From contig SJOL01009709.1 of assembly GCA_004794785.1 (NCBI GenBank), positions 672,116-736,115 on the forward strand: a stretch of DNA of 64,000 nucleotides, read 5' to 3'. Shown here one piece after another: positions 47,897 to 62,300 of the stretch. Position numbers and translations under genes: made by a program. The stretch is from Opisthorchis felineus. Taxonomy: Eukaryota; Platyhelminthes; Trematoda; Opisthorchiida; Opisthorchiidae. The notes beneath the pieces are model-generated. The model was not told where the DNA came from. It ran no database searches and saw only the letters and a program-made list of their open reading frames with translations. How positions within the stretch are numbered: position 1 is the first letter of the stretch; each line of letters starts with the position of its first letter.

Positions 47897-47907
47897 ATAC
47901 TAGCAAA

Positions 47908-48091
47908 TGGGGGGCAAGATGACTCAGTGGTTAGAGCGCGAATTTACCGACCGTAAGGTCCGTGGTTCGAACTCGAACTCTGCCTCTCGACTTCTTCTGT
48001 TTAGGCTTGAGCAACCTGGCAGTATCCCAACCCTCGCACTTACTTCGGGTGGCGTGGCAGCTAGGCACCGAAAGGGTGCTACAGCTGAACG
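47908..48091 (+). mobile_element. tRNA-derived SINE (copy 3) with 11-bp target-site duplication
   Basis: 184 bp, closely similar to the copy at 30494: GGGGCAAGATGACTCAGTGG head, box B GGTTCGAACTCGA, TTAGGCTTGAGCAACCTGGC, and GGCACCGAAAGGGTGCTACA near the end. Perfect duplications ATACTAGCAAA at 47897-47907 and 48092-48102 fix both ends. It has no 3' tail repeat, unlike copy 1. Confidence 0.93.
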
Positions 48092-48319
48092 ATACTAGCA
48101 AAGCTGGCGAATGTATTTCGGACAACTGTGCTGTAGTTATTCAGCTAAAGGAACCAGAAGGATACAGTCCCCATTATTCGCCACACTTCCACCTAGCATG
48201 CATTTTCGTATTCCGGAGTGTTTTATCGCCCTAGGTGTTTTTTTATTACTCTCGTGAGTGGGTAGTATACTGTTTCGTTCTAGTTTCATTCCGATTCTCC
48301 GGCATTTGGTCCAAAGGCC

Positions 48320-49070
48320 GTTCATCACATTTTCTTGAGACTGCCAGAATCGCGGTTGCTAATTTGCGTCAATTATGGCATGTAAATGGCATATCACTGG
48401 GTCTCAAGGGTCGCGCGTACCAGGCTACAGTAAAGGGCTGTGTTGTTGTGTGGTTGCGAGACATGGTCGCTGCGGGCAGGTGATGTGAGGTGTCTTCAGA
48501 TTTTTTACCACCGATGCTTCAGAAGTGTAGCTGGTATCGGATGGTGTCAAGGAATTCGTAACGAGGTAATTAGAAAACGGGTATTTGGTTGTGCAGCAGG
48601 TAATTCACTCGCGAAAAACATCCAGCACCATCAACTACGATGGCTCGGCTATGTGCTACGCATGCCAAAACACCGTCTGCCGAGACGAGCGCTGTTCTCC
48701 GCGTATCCTTCAGAATTGCGGAAACCGCGAGGTGGACAACGTATGACTTTGCAGAAGGGTGTGAAAGAGATTACGAAGAGTTTGGGTGTTGTTGGTGCGG
48801 AAAGCCTTCCAGGATGGGGTCTCCGAGACACTTCCTGGGCTTGGCTGGAGACATTACAAAAAGTGGCGACGGATCGATATGAGTGGTGTTCGCGTTGTCA
48901 GTTTATTTCCAGATTCTCTGACTGAGCCCTTTGAGGCGTAGGTACCTCAGAATGCTTGTGATAGGCCAGCACTGGTTCCTTTCCCTCACGCACTCTTTTC
49001 CTTTTTTTTTCATTCTAAGGATTTATGGCAGTGGAGCATCATTGTCAACACTGATGTTCTGTCTTTGATG
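48320..49070 (+). mobile_element. LINE family 2, 5'-truncated copy upstream of KY-like gene
   Basis: Starts near 48320 with ARIAVANLRQLW-like sequence, then the C-terminal region with RWLGYVLRMP and FISRFSD stop near 48925, then a 3' UTR ending in CAGTGGAGCAT and CTGATGTT blocks by about 49070. The part 48393-48988 appears identical to 28832-28237 in reverse complement, while sequence on either side is clearly diverged. It ends about 290 bp before the first ATG of the KY-like gene, so it lies in the promoter region. Confidence 0.85.
48440..48925 (+). pseudogene. LINE family 2 RT C-terminal region, second copy
   Basis: A 161-codon frame with the same translation as 28300-28785 on the minus strand. 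The upstream RT is missing, and the frame is offset from the preceding AYQATVK block by the same one-base shift in both copies. It is a fragment, not a gene. Confidence 0.75.
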
Positions 49071-49362
49071 ACTTGTGACGAAATTAACGTATTTTTTTCG
49101 AATCAGATGACCAAGCCCTGACTCGCTGCATTTACTCATGCACACTTGGTTTCACGTGACGGGCTTTCACAGCTTCTTGTCTGTTTGTTCACCGAGCTTC
49201 TAGCTGGTCTACTAGTGACAGTACAAGGATACGAAATAGCGTGCTAACCTATCACAATTGTACTGGGCGAGTGCGTTGTGCGTGCACCCGAACTGAACGC
49301 GTGAATTGGTTAGCGGTGTGATATTGTGTTGGTTTTCTCCTGGCCATCTTTCCTACTGTAAA

Positions 49363-49477
49363 ATGTCCAACCCGACGATGCGCAGAAATGTTGATCCTGA
49401 TGTGATTACAGAAGCCTTTTCAAACCTAATGGATGATAAATATAACCTCCATTCCGACATCCAACAAAACACATCGC
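49363..49477 (+). CDS. KY-like gene, exon 1 (start codon)
   Basis: The ATG sits in AAAATGTCC. 38 codons plus one base run to a strong CATCGC|GTAAGT donor, leaving phase 1. The peptide starts [19 protein letters not shown]. It is chosen as the start because the phase fits exon 2 and an in-frame stop-free path continues to the conserved core. An upstream leader exon cannot be excluded. Confidence 0.55.
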
Positions 49478-52400
49478 GTAAGTCAGAAATAAAATGTTTC
49501 TTTCGGATTTAACGATTTTTCCACTTCTCCGTTGCATTGTGCTGCGTGTACAATACACGTAACCATTATAAGTCGTATTATTTATTTTTCGCAATAACTA
49601 TGTTGAATCTAGAGGAAATTATTCTAAACGGCTTATAAAAGCACAGGAAAGGTTGGGTATAATTCTGTAAGTGCTTTGAAAATATGTGGTCACAGAAAAG
49701 TCACAACTGTGCTGCGGTGCAATCTTCCATCACTTCGTCTTCTATTTTTTTGGCTGCGACGTATGGCATTCGTCGTGAAGTTTGACGGATATCATTGGAT
49801 TTCTATTCAGTGGATCAGGATCACTAATCGGAATTCCATGTGTCCACACCGTTTGTTTGAACAGCCTTCCTGTCCTCCCTTGATTTTTGTTCTTATAGGA
49901 CACGTTTTGCAATGCACAGTTTGCCTGTGCCCTCGGGATCAATAATTCTTTATGAATTCACCTTCGTGTAGTAGAAGCAGTGCTTAAGATGATTCCGCCA
50001 AACGCATAATTGAGTAATTTGCTTGACACATTTCTGGAGATATTGCAGCTGTTTTTGGTAGTTCAACTATTATTGTCCTTTGTCCTGACCGAAAGGGTCC
50101 CGCCGCACTTGTTGTTTTGGACCATGTACAGGGCGTGAAGTAGTTTTTTCTTGTGCGCTTTACGCGTAAACAAATATAACGCATTCTGCTGGTGTCTGAG
50201 TCAAAAAACATGTAATGCTTTCCAGCCAACCACCGAATATTGATGGTATACAGTATTATAAGCAGTTGTAAATATTCCACTTATATTATGTTGATGTTGC
50301 TCCTGACGCACACGCCAACGATTGTAATGTAATGAATAAATACAGCTAAGATATCAGGTTCTTGCTGTCCGCCATATAGTTCCGATGGGTATGGCATCCT
50401 TTCTAGATTGAGCCCAAAGACGCGTATTTTTAACAGGTTTCACTTCAGGTTTCCGACAGGGAAATGTACGTAAAATGCGGTGTTTCATCAAATGTGCATT
50501 TCCGTATGTGTATACTCGCCCCTGCAGTATTGTTTCCGCGATTCCGTTCACCATTGGTTGAACTATTAAAGTCTTGATTTGATTAGCGTCCTCACATTAA
50601 TTCACTTGCTTTCACAGCGTTATTAGTATTCAAGTCAACAATTTTCGAAAAGGTGTCAGTTATTCTTCCCCTGGGGCTGATCAACCAAAGCCGTAATTTT
50701 CACTACAGTATGGCATAGGCAAATAAAAGCTCTCTTCCTAGAAGCATGTCTCTGACAAAGCAATTTATGCCTCAATGCTGCTTGGGAAGCAGCAACATTT
50801 TTAAGGTTATATCGCATGTTCTTGCGATATTCAGGTTTTATGCTTATCTGAAGACTTCGGCGTAACTGTTTTTTTCAAAACCAGAACCTTGGTTAATTAA
50901 TTTCACATTCTAACGATAACGATCAGACAATAAGCATCGTCTTCGGTCAGTATGAAATCATATAGTGCATGGTTTCACGCGGAACCAAAGGTTTCCCTTT
51001 TTCTAAGTTTTATCTTGCATTGTGTTTTTCTTCCGAATTTTTTCTGCTTCTTTTCTAAAGCTTTTGCTCATTTACTATGCCACTCTGTGCACACCAATTG
51101 ATCACAGATCATGTATGCTGTAAACTCGTGCAGAAGAGCGGTGTGACCTGCTAACTAAAGAAGCATAAAACTTTCAGGACAATTCAGCAGGAATAAGGGA
51201 CCATTAAATAGCAATTTCACTAGCACTCACTAACGGAGATTTTTCCCCTTAGTTTGTCGCATGTTCTATCTGCAAACTTCGTTTATTAGGGAGCAATAAT
51301 ACATAGTGCTCCCTTGTCGACTGGTTCAGAACAAAATGAAATTGTAAATTTTTTTGTGCGCCTGATTTTTGACTAGCACAACCTGATTTGCAGCAATGTG
51401 CACTGTAATAATCCCGTTGAGTGAATGCGATCATTCTTGATTAGTCGATTTATCCACTTTGGCCGTACGTTGCCTGCCAATTTTGTACGCATATCTGAGA
51501 AACAGTCCCGAACTTTTTTCTATGGTTTGAGATCCCTCTGATTCAGTAAATGGATTCTACATCATATGCCAAAGCTCGTATTCAGGTCTGATAGTGAATC
51601 TAACGAAAAAAACGTGGAAAAAAATGCTGGGTCTAGTCTGTTCAGTTGACGGCTCTCTCTTGTGTCGTGGGTGAATGTGAAACCTAAGTCTTTGTTTTCG
51701 TGTGCTTTTATGTCCGTCCTTCTACTCAATCTTTTCGTCGTCTTTTACTTACTGTTACGGTTGGCTAATTTTCAGCTCCTCTCCATCTTTATGAAAGACC
51801 ATCCGTTTATGTACACTACGTATTTCTAGTTAGTTTTAACCAGTATTGAAAGAATGAACCACGTCCGATAATGTCGTCGGTTTCCGTTTTCTCTTATCAC
51901 TAGTTGACACTTTCATCAGCTAAGCATAAGCAGCGATCTGTCTTCAATTCGTTAACTTCATAGTGAGCTCGTGTAACTGTGTCACGGGATTGGAAACACC
52001 TGATCCAAGTGGATTTTGGAGATCAGTGGCGGCTGAACGAACAAACTTTATTCCGTTTAGGAGGTGCAACTGTGATCTCCGAGGCATATCTGAGGTGATT
52101 GAGACCGATTTCCCTGTCTATCCCCTAGTCACTATTCCATATTCGCCTTCAAGAACTAACTGAAGACAATTGGTATCTGCTCGGTGCTTTGTGCAATTTT
52201 GGTTTGGTAATGCGCCCCATGTTTTGCACGTGTATTGTTTGCGTGTTTATCATCCACTTGGTTGTTGTTGAATTTCACTTTAGGTTATCTCTTTTTTATC
52301 GAGTGTACCTGGAGAAATGCACATCACGGTGATTCTGTGGGTTAGGTTGTGCAGTGATACTTATGTTTAGAGTTCATCCTCTTCATACCGCGATATCACC

Positions 52401-55400
52401 ATGAAACTACGTTCCCTGGCTTTTCTAGACCTCCTATTGCTTTGATTACCGGTTTGGAGGCTTGCATTGCTGTTACTCTGAATTGCATTGCATCATCTCT
52501 CCACCAGTTGACCATCATTTTTTACGGAATGCGTGCTATTACTTCGTCTTTTATTGATTCCTCCTTAGAATATTTCAAATCCTTCTTTTCATATCGTCCT
52601 AATCGATTAATGGCCGTAAGCTAATGTTTATACACTTGCCTACCTGTAATTGGGAATGTACGTTTTTCCTGCGTTTATCCTGGTAGATGTTGATTGTTGG
52701 TCGTCCTACTTCACCTTAGACGGTTTGGGGCTATGTTCACTTTCATTTTTTGTTGACGTTCATTTTACACATGTTTTTGTATCTGACTCCACTTCTATTC
52801 AGGGATAGTCCAAACGCAATCAGCTTCCGAACGGCCGGGGTTTGGACCCCAAGCACTTCATTATGGAGTGAGTCACTGCGCATGTTGTCTTTGAATGGTG
52901 GATTCGTTTTCTGTTTATGTGATGAAGAGGCGTGCCTGTCTTTGGCTGATTAATACTGCCGTGACTCAACGCTTGACGCACCTCACACATCCTCGGAAGC
53001 AAGTTATCTTGAGTGTGTGCTTGATACTATTGGCGGTATCTGTCACATCGGACCAGATCAGAGCTGAAACCAGTTGATTTCGGCGTTTTAATGGGGTTCC
53101 GTAACTTAGCAAGTCCACTGACGAGATTGCTGAAAACCCTGAAGTTTCACGTGCGCATATGTGGCATGGGGTAATCTCTGTGGTATTTCAGCTGTCGTCC
53201 AGCAAACGAAAGCTGCATCTCCGTGTCCCGCCTCTAGCGTCCATCATTTGCACAGTGCGCACTTGAGACTTGGGAATGAGGCGGGGCGGCAGGTATGCTG
53301 AACTTGGTGGAATTTTTTAGCCTATTTGATCCGTAATAGTCTACATCAGTATACGGCATCAAAGTTGTTCCTGGTTTGTGATATGAGCGCTTTCGGCCGC
53401 CGCCGCATTTGACCAAGGCTTCTTCCAACTACCACTGCGTATACTGGATGGTGCTTGTGAATCCCTTCCGACAAGTACCGCACTACGACCAGTCCATTTC
53501 ACCCCGAATGAACGCATACAAAAGCTGATGGTAGAGCCGATGGCCGCAATGTACGTCATATCGATGCATTGCCACTACTTTTAAACTGGAGCTACTTTTG
53601 CGCTCAGCAGCAGGAAATCACTGCATTATCTAAGTAACCCATGAAACTCTGGATTCTAGTATTACGCATCCTTTCTTCACTTTGGTTTTGGGGAACACCT
53701 TTGTGCGTTTGTCTATTGTACTGTTGCATGTGTCGTTCGCATCATTCCTTGCCAAGCAACATATTGGGTTCCTGTTTTCATTGTGAAGATATGGAATTCA
53801 CTTTGTATCAGTTTTGAATTTCTGTTACATATCAGTAAGGGTCCACGTGACAGAAAGCCAGGTTGTCGTTTTACGTTTAACCGACTGCTTAACGTTCCTC
53901 CTCTCCACTTACAAGGGTTTATGTTATCGTTGACTCCTTTGGTTATTAACACATCTATCCTGTGCGTGCCAGGATTCTCATTCTTCTTGTGATGGGAACC
54001 TGGCGGATAGAACCCAACGTGGGTTATAAGGATAAGCGTGTCAATGTCGTTTGTTATTGGGCAATGGTGCTCCGTTTTCCGGGCTAAAAACAAGTTCTTT
54101 GCCAGCAGGACCCATTTGAGAGTCTTATTAACAATATAATGGGTTTGACAAAATACAGCATAAGAATTTTATGAGAAAAACAAACAACTCTGCCGCGATC
54201 TTCCATCTGATACACCATCTTTTGAACGACTATCGAACAATTTACTTGGTACGCTTTACCACAGACTTTAAACGCAAAATAACATTCACCTGTACTCGTT
54301 GTCAACCATTTTGTCTGTTTCACCACCCAAACAGCGAGTCGACTCTCCTGGCCAGCACAGCGGCTCTTCTCATCCCGAACTGGACTCTGGTTGCAACGGC
54401 AATGGCAGCGGTAGGTTGATATTTTTAATCCGCCATATTTTACAGGCTTTTGTCTGTGCGTTTTTATTGTTCATTGACACGTTCATTGCTACTGCCTCCT
54501 AACAAACAGGAACCTGTTTCCGCAGTTCCGCGATCCTAGTCTTAAGTCGACCGACTAAAAGTGAGTGTTTGTGGTTTTCCGAACCCAGGTTACTTCCAAG
54601 TATGTTCACTTTTGGGTAGTTTAGTTTTCGCCATTTTTGTCCCCCCTTTATGGACCCGGCTACTGATCACCCCCTATTTCTCTTATGTGTCTGCGGGTGG
54701 ATGCAATTTCCTTCTTACGTTTACGGAGAGTTCGTTCTACGTCGGGATATTCCTTGCTCGCCTACTAACGTCTGTTAGCTTCCGATTTTTGTGTTAAAAG
54801 TTGAACGACGGGTGTATTTTTCCTCTGCATGGAACGGAATGTGGTTTTTCTGAAACAAATACGTGTGCTCGTCGTGTTTTTTTCCGACCACAAAGAATCT
54901 ACGCAAAGTCCTGTTTTTTCGATCACAAAAAACCACGCAATATCTGTCTTTGGGTTGTCGTTTGAAACCAGTAATTCTGTTCAATGCACTGCTTCGTTAT
55001 CGAGTTGGAATGGAATCGGTTCATCGATTCGGGCGTTCGTAGATTTGAAATTCCGCATAATGTCTGTTCTCAGTGTATCAACTTGCTCTTCTCAAATCAC
55101 CGTTCTTGTCAACCACCTAGATCTTCTAGTTTGAAAAATTTGACAGTTGCGCAACAGCCCACTCACAGGAATGCTTCTGTGTATGAAGCATCCTCCATGT
55201 GGTCGTAAGGAATATGTCTTCACATTCGCATTTTCCTCCTTCACTGCATGTCAAAGTCGTGAAAATAAACGACAACAACAGCGGAGTTAACAATAATCAT
55301 AATAGTGGCCTGGAATTTTTATCACCCTCTCAACTTGACCATATTACTGCGCAGTTCCAATGCGGTCTCGAGGGGACACCATCACTACGAAGGCTTGCTC

Positions 55401-56267
55401 ATCTTGTTCTAGCGTTCTCTAATCCTGCTATATAATTTTTCTAAGGTTTATCTGACCTTTTCCTCTTCGCTTGTCATGTTCAGCCTCGTTTGGTGCCGTT
55501 TCGTGCCTTTCGATTCGCTGTATCAATAGCGTTGTTATCAGCTGATCGATATTTCATCAGCCGTGAACGTGAACACATGCGTGAACAAATCGTCCTCTTC
55601 TATTCTTCTTGATAAATTTCACGGCCATCTTAATCACGCATATCCGCTATCCACTGTGTTGTCTTAAGGATCTGACAGAAAATTCAGTTCGCTTTGGTAA
55701 TTTTCCGGAAGGAAGAAATCAATGATAGTCATAGTTTTTTTCGGTATATTCGTCATACCACGAGCGAATGTAGACTTCGCTGAGCGGAACTGGTAGTCGA
55801 GTCCGAGGTCCCTTCAAACATGTTTTAGGAACAACTCATCAGTTGCGCTGAATGTGCCTCACAGCAAACCAGTTGTTTAGCTCAAGTGGTGAAGTAGTTA
55901 CGGTCGTAGACGACCATTTCAGCGACCCGTCTTAGAATCTCTGATGGGACGCCTTCTGATCGAACGTCGACTCTCATAATTTTAACACGTCTCAGAAATA
56001 AGGACCTGAAAAGCCTACTACATGGTTGTTCGACGCAGTCGTAGCAGGCATGGCAGCCTTGAGGCTAGTTGATTCAGTAGGTGCATGGAACAACTGTTAA
56101 GTGGAGCCGGTTTCTGTACGCACACAGGCAAATATTGTTTTTAGGCGAAATCCTAGAGATGAAAAGGTTGATGGGTTAAACATACGATGATGTTTACTGG
56201 TGAGTTGTCCCAACATTTGGAGTAATTCCACTCCAACACTTCGGTCGGCGAAATAATGTCCGTAGTG

Positions 56268-56307
<40 letters not shown>

Positions 56308-59300
56308 CGCCCACAAGGTGGTTACTAATGGCAATCAGGTCAGCATAGAGTGGGAGATCGTTTCCGATTCAAAAGGAGATCAGTCCTTATTTTACTTCGA
56401 AATTCCGTGTAACCAATGGGATTTTACTGGGATTTTGTTTGAAGAGGAAAAAAGCCAACTGATGGTGTGCGATCTTATACACGTTGAAACGAAACCAGCT
56501 AACTGTATGACACACTGCTGTTCAAAGATATACTTTCAACTGTTTTTCATCTACTCTGCTTCAGAAGATATTCACTTATTAGTTGTTTCCTCACTGACCC
56601 CCGAGAGAAATTCCAAATAACTCACTGCTTATAAATTACTCCTAGGCCATACGTAGGGTTGAATCTTTTTAGTTGTTAGTGGTAGCTGTGATTTCATTAT
56701 TACCTTGCAATACGGAGCGATATCAATAGGAGACTTGCCTAACTCAACATCCTAATATATGTTTTTCTATATGCGTGTCATTTATCATCCTGCCCTCCAC
56801 ATAGAGGTTCTACAGTGGTCTTTTCATCTTTTTAGTTCAATACAGCCAAGTGTCTCCTCCAGGCTCAGCAATATCCAGTGTGTCCACACAACGCCTTCCT
56901 TTCTACCGTCAGCAATATGATCAATTCAGTGCAACAACTGGTGGGTCACCTGGCTATGCACCTTCGGGGCAATTCTATCGACCGGATCAAAGTACTGCAA
57001 ACTGGAGTGCAGGTCCAATCCAACAAGAACCACCCAAAGAATTTTCACTCCTTCCAATTTCTACAGAGACTTATGTGGAAAAGCCTCGACCACAAGACCT
57101 GCCATCCATTGGAGATAAATCAACGGTTCCTTTTGGTTCCTTTGACGTATGTTCCCACTGGAAAAGTCTGACTGGTGATGCGTGTTGTGTCATTAATCTT
57201 GCTTGTTTGCCCCCCCCCCCACAAAGGTTCGGTAGATTTGATTCGTTTTTCTATAAACTGCAGCATCTCTGGCCACGTCACCGTCCTCTGTAGTCACTGT
57301 TTAACTCATTCACCGTTGAAATTACCCTCTGATTTTACCTGCTCACTTTTTTTTACTAATTCGCTTCATGCCACCGGAGAGAATCCTTTAAAACCATTAC
57401 AACTGAAAAGGAAAGATAGAAAATCCCAAGGTTTCCTTGAACAGATCACAGAATATGAACCATTACTAGCTTCAGCAATCCCATATAGTTGCTTTATGGG
57501 TAAGAGTGGTCCGTCGACGTTGTCGTAAACAACTTGTGTAATGCATACTATTCTTTTTGAATTAGACGGACCTTATTTTCTGCTTGTTTGTTCTTTTCTA
57601 AAGCCTCTAATTTGGATTGCCATAAGGCACTGAAATATGCCCAACTGGCCACTGTACTGTAGGAACCGATGGATTTGTCAAGCATTTAGTGTATTCCCTA
57701 AAATTAAGCTTTTTATCTAATCCAGTGAAATCGGCTGACAGACTCATTGCATGTTTCGTCCCAGCAAAAGTCCTGTCTGTGTTAACATCCTTTGTGGCAA
57801 CTCGTCATTCCTCATCTGATCTTCCACTATTCTTCATACAGTGGCTGGTTGAAAACAGCCGTAGTGTTCTTCTAACTTCGGAAGATGCCGGATTGATTCG
57901 CTGACGGTTGACGGATACTAGGATATATTGGAACCGCTCAGTCGGCTGATCATGAGGATTTTCTCAGGGCTGCTGCGTTTTAGGTTGCGTTCGCTGTCAC
58001 CGAATTAGTAGCTTTCATGACGGGACACACTACTCATATGGTTGCTGAGAACTTTTTGACAGTCCTCAACCGGTTTCGACTTTCCCTGGGCTCATCAGGT
58101 AGCCACAGTCCAGGGTTTCCGTCAATCTTAAGTTCTACTTGGTGTGTTTATCACCATCAGCTACCCTAAACGAGTTTGTTGACGCCACTAACCCATTTCT
58201 TTTTCAAACCGTTTCAGCTGCCGTCACCGGGTTCCTTAAATATACAGTGAAGACTGACGAACAAATTAAGCATACATTATCGGAGACCATGGAATCGTCG
58301 TCCTCCAGTTGCGTTAGTTAACGATGCTACACGTATCCACCACTCAGCTGTCAGTAATAAGTATTCGCCATAAAGCTTAGCTCATGGACGTACGTATAGA
58401 TCATATTATGACACAGAGTGACACTTTCGAATGTCATTCAGTCGGGTGAGAGTTATCCCCGGTTGGTGAAGGATAATAAACTCCCTTCATATGCGCTTAT
58501 TTGCTCGCTCCAGTTCAGCTGCTCAGCCAATCTGAAGCATTATGGTTTATCACATCCCTCTTTTAGGTTTTCCGTCGCGTTGACGAGCATGCAGTCTCCA
58601 TATCCCAGCAGCAGCAGGATAGTTTCAAGCAACTGATTTGGCAGCTTATCTACGCGCGAAATATTACGGATGAGCTGGAGAAGGTCCGGGTCATATTTCT
58701 ATGGTTGTGCACCAAGGATTTGCATAAAATGAACTTCGACAACGTGAAGCCAGATTCTCCTGAGGAAATTTTGATGGGGATACGAACAGGAAAATCCACT
58801 TACGCACAAATCTTTTACACCCTGTGCAGGTCAGTTCCTACACACCTGTTTGTCGTGTGATGTGGTCACGCAAATTTCATAGCACAATCGTTCATTTTGT
58901 GGGGCATGAGGTTGCACCTTTTTTCGTCACCTGTGCAATCCGAGGCGCTGTTCTCGTGAACTGCCGAGGCATGTGGTTGGGGTACTACTTTTACCATGTA
59001 ACTGGCTGTCTTGTTAGGAATAGGCCTCTTAAGTACTAGTGACTCGTTTGGTAAGGCTGAGTTGACATGTGCCCTGTGAATGAGGCACGTGTGTTCACTG
59101 TGAACTGTACTGTGTCACTTGCGCTACTGCCGTTGGAATTTCGGGGACCGTCGCATACGTTGCGTAGAGCGAACCTGCTCACTCCACTTAACTTTGGGAC
59201 CTCCTGTGCAGCAACACGATACCGGTCCTCGCAGTCGATGTTTTTGTATTGATCACGTGGTCTACATTGCTTCCGTGTCTGCTTTACGCTCGGATCTGTC

Positions 59301-62300
59301 TGGGGAAGTGCTTGGCGTGTGAAAATTTGAGGGCTATGATTGGAACATCATGGATCGGTGGGTACCACCGACAACCTGAGCTCGCAGGTGAGGTGATTGC
59401 GGCTTGAAACCTTGCCGACTTGTTCCCTTCAAAGATCTCTAGCTTCTGTTTTCTTCCGTCATCCTCTTTAACTCCACTGATTCATTCACCTACTGTTCCA
59501 GAAATCCATATATTGTTCAAATTCTTGATTTTTCAAATTGCGATTCACCGCCAAAATTGGCCATCCCCGGCGAAGTCTGACACTCCGACGGGCACCGGCA
59601 CTAGAATCGAATAAACTCTTAGCATGTGACCAGGAGGGCACTCACTCTGTCAACATTTGCCTGAGGGAGTTTCGTCTTACTGTTCTGATGTTTGCACTCC
59701 AATTTATATTCATGCATACATTATTACCTAGAATTGATATACAGACCATTAATATTCCATGGGAAGGCCGAAAATAACTTGAATATCTCTGTTCAGCTTG
59801 GTTCTGAGGTGAATCACGCGTTCTCCCCACTCAAGGTGAAAGCATCTATTTTGGCCCAACGAGTGCTTGCGAACAAAGATAACGTAGCTTTCTGTTTCTC
59901 TTTCTGTAAACTTTTACGGAAACCGTTTCAGCTGCAACAATGCAGTCTTGAAAGGTTTTGTGCCCAGAATAATGAGGTCTATGTTTTTCCGGAAATGCCA
60001 CCTTAAGACGCTCTGAGGAAGGGTCTCTTCAGCAGATGGTTAGTGTAAATGTTTTACTCTTACATTTTCCTGTGGACCAACTTATTTGGCAGTCCGACAA
60101 TTTGGCGGCCTGCATATGAGCTAACTTCTTCCCTAGACTGGAACCCGAAATTTCTCCACTAATTTCTTTACTGCAATTGATCCTACTGTTTACCGTCTGT
60201 TGCCAACGATTCAGGCTGCTAATCAGTCTAGCTGCCTGAATATGTGAATTTCCGGACCGTCGTTGTTTCATCCTGTTGGTATCCTTTAAAAAGTTGACAC
60301 AACAGGGGCACCTAAATCGCAAGTGTCAACCAATGGTTAGTTTTGGGCTGTTTAACCGAAGTTCTATTTTACTGGCTTATGGTTTCATTCCTGTCTGTTT
60401 TCTCATTCCCTCCTAATGTATCAACCAAGATATGCTGGTCTACACTGTAAACTACTCATTGGGTATGCAAAAGGAGCCGAATATGCACCAGGCATGCAAT
60501 TCTCCGGACGACAAGGTCAACATTCTTGGAATGCCGTTCTGGTGGACAAAGTCTGGCGCCTCGTTGACTGTCATTGGGCCGCCCGTAGACTGATAGGGAA
60601 GCGACCAAGTCCAGAAAATGTGCGCTACGGCCTGGACATGTTTTATTTCCTGGCAAATCCGGGGCAGCTGATCTACACGCATTTCCCCCACGATTCAGAT
60701 TGGCAACTGTTGCGCCATCCCATCACTCTGAAAGTGGGTGTTTTTTATATTTTAAAATGAAGCGTGCAAGCAATTGATAGTAGGCTTGTCGGTCACGGGC
60801 CTACATCCATTGATTGATTATCAAGTTAGAAATCGGTGGATGCCGGATTGGAAAATTAACGGTTACTTATACACAAGGCTATCCGACAAGATCTATGATG
60901 TTATTATTTTAAAATGTATTCTATCTGGCTCTGCTGATTCATTTTTCGTTGTTTCATCGCATATAAGCTGTCAACAAATGAAATAGTCAACGCACACCTG
61001 GTAGGTTGAACCCTTGGGCGTTATTCTGAAAGGTATGGTGACACAAGGTACTCCAACAAGTTTCCTCATTCAGAAGTCAAGTCAGAAAGCCATATTCGGT
61101 CTATGAAAAGTGCCTCAAAAGACGTTTGTCACATTGTTACGACGTGCCATCTCTTGGTGCTGCGCTTTAAATTCACGCCACTCGATTGCATGTAGGATTA
61201 CGAACCGCACTAGTCGTATTAGACCAGAAGTGAACACTGTTTCATGTGATTGCGCAACTACTTACCGGTTTTTGTTGTTAATCCTTTCTTCTTCCTCTTA
61301 ATGGCCCCCGTATGATGGCGATCCGAGGGGAATGTGCAACGAGTCATCACCCGTCTACCGTCCATACACAGGTCAAACAATCCATCTGTGGCGTGTTTTG
61401 GCGTAAAGCTACCTTAGAAAACGCGGGATCATATTACTTCCGGGTTATGTAGGCGTATACCAGAGTCATCACTAGAAGTGATTCTCCTCACCTGATCTAG
61501 TTAACTTATGGTGCGGTGGCCGGAATTAATAGTCCTGTAGATATGACGCGACACAGGAGTTGACATATTGGCAGGCGATATTTCTGTGCTGAAAGCGAGT
61601 TTAGCGAAAACTGCTTCACTTTGGGTCCACCACGGCATTTTCTTATTCCTTTTTAATTTTTTGGTAGGTGTAGAATTACATCTTTAGTTTTAATTGGAAC
61701 TACTGCACGATGACGATAGCATTCGCATATCACTTCAAACCCGTTAGCACGACTGGAACTCCAAGCAGACTGAAAGGTTATTATCTCTTTCGGTAGTCCA
61801 TCGCCATTTCAACTTTGACGCTGAGGTTTTGTTATGCGCATCTAAACAACCCTACCACTCGTATGCCATCCTTACAAAATGCCTCAGCTGGTCAACTGTG
61901 GAACCTTGCTTTGGATTTGCTGGTCAACATGTTTGGCTTTAATTACTACCTATGAATGACTTTTCGTAAGTCGTGATCAGCTATTGCTGCTTCTTAGCAC
62001 TTCTTAGTACTTTCATACACAATACTGTCAATCTTTCTTTCTTTGCGTACCGTTCTTGTCTCCCGTACTAGGAGTTCGAAAACCTCGCCCCCGTCAAGTC
62101 AGCTTTCTTCAAGTATAACTTGGACTTGATCACACATCGGAATGCCGTGATTGTTTGTACAGACCCCGAGGTCTGTGTCGTGATCGCGTTCCCCCCACAA
62201 GCGGAAAAGTATTTGTCGTTTACTTTCGGGTTATCGATAGATAACAAGGAAGGTTCGGAAGAATATCGCGGTTTGCCACTCACGTGAGTTGCTCATTTAC

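Noticed and set aside
49960..52800. Additional exons in the first large KY-like intron
   Set aside because: No open block with both splice sites and a phase that would not break the exon 1 to exon 2 join was found.
55870..55930. TTAGCTCAAGTGG box-A-like stretch with a GGTCGTAGACGACC hairpin
   Set aside because: No box B at the right distance and no acceptor stem, so not a tRNA or SINE that I can support.
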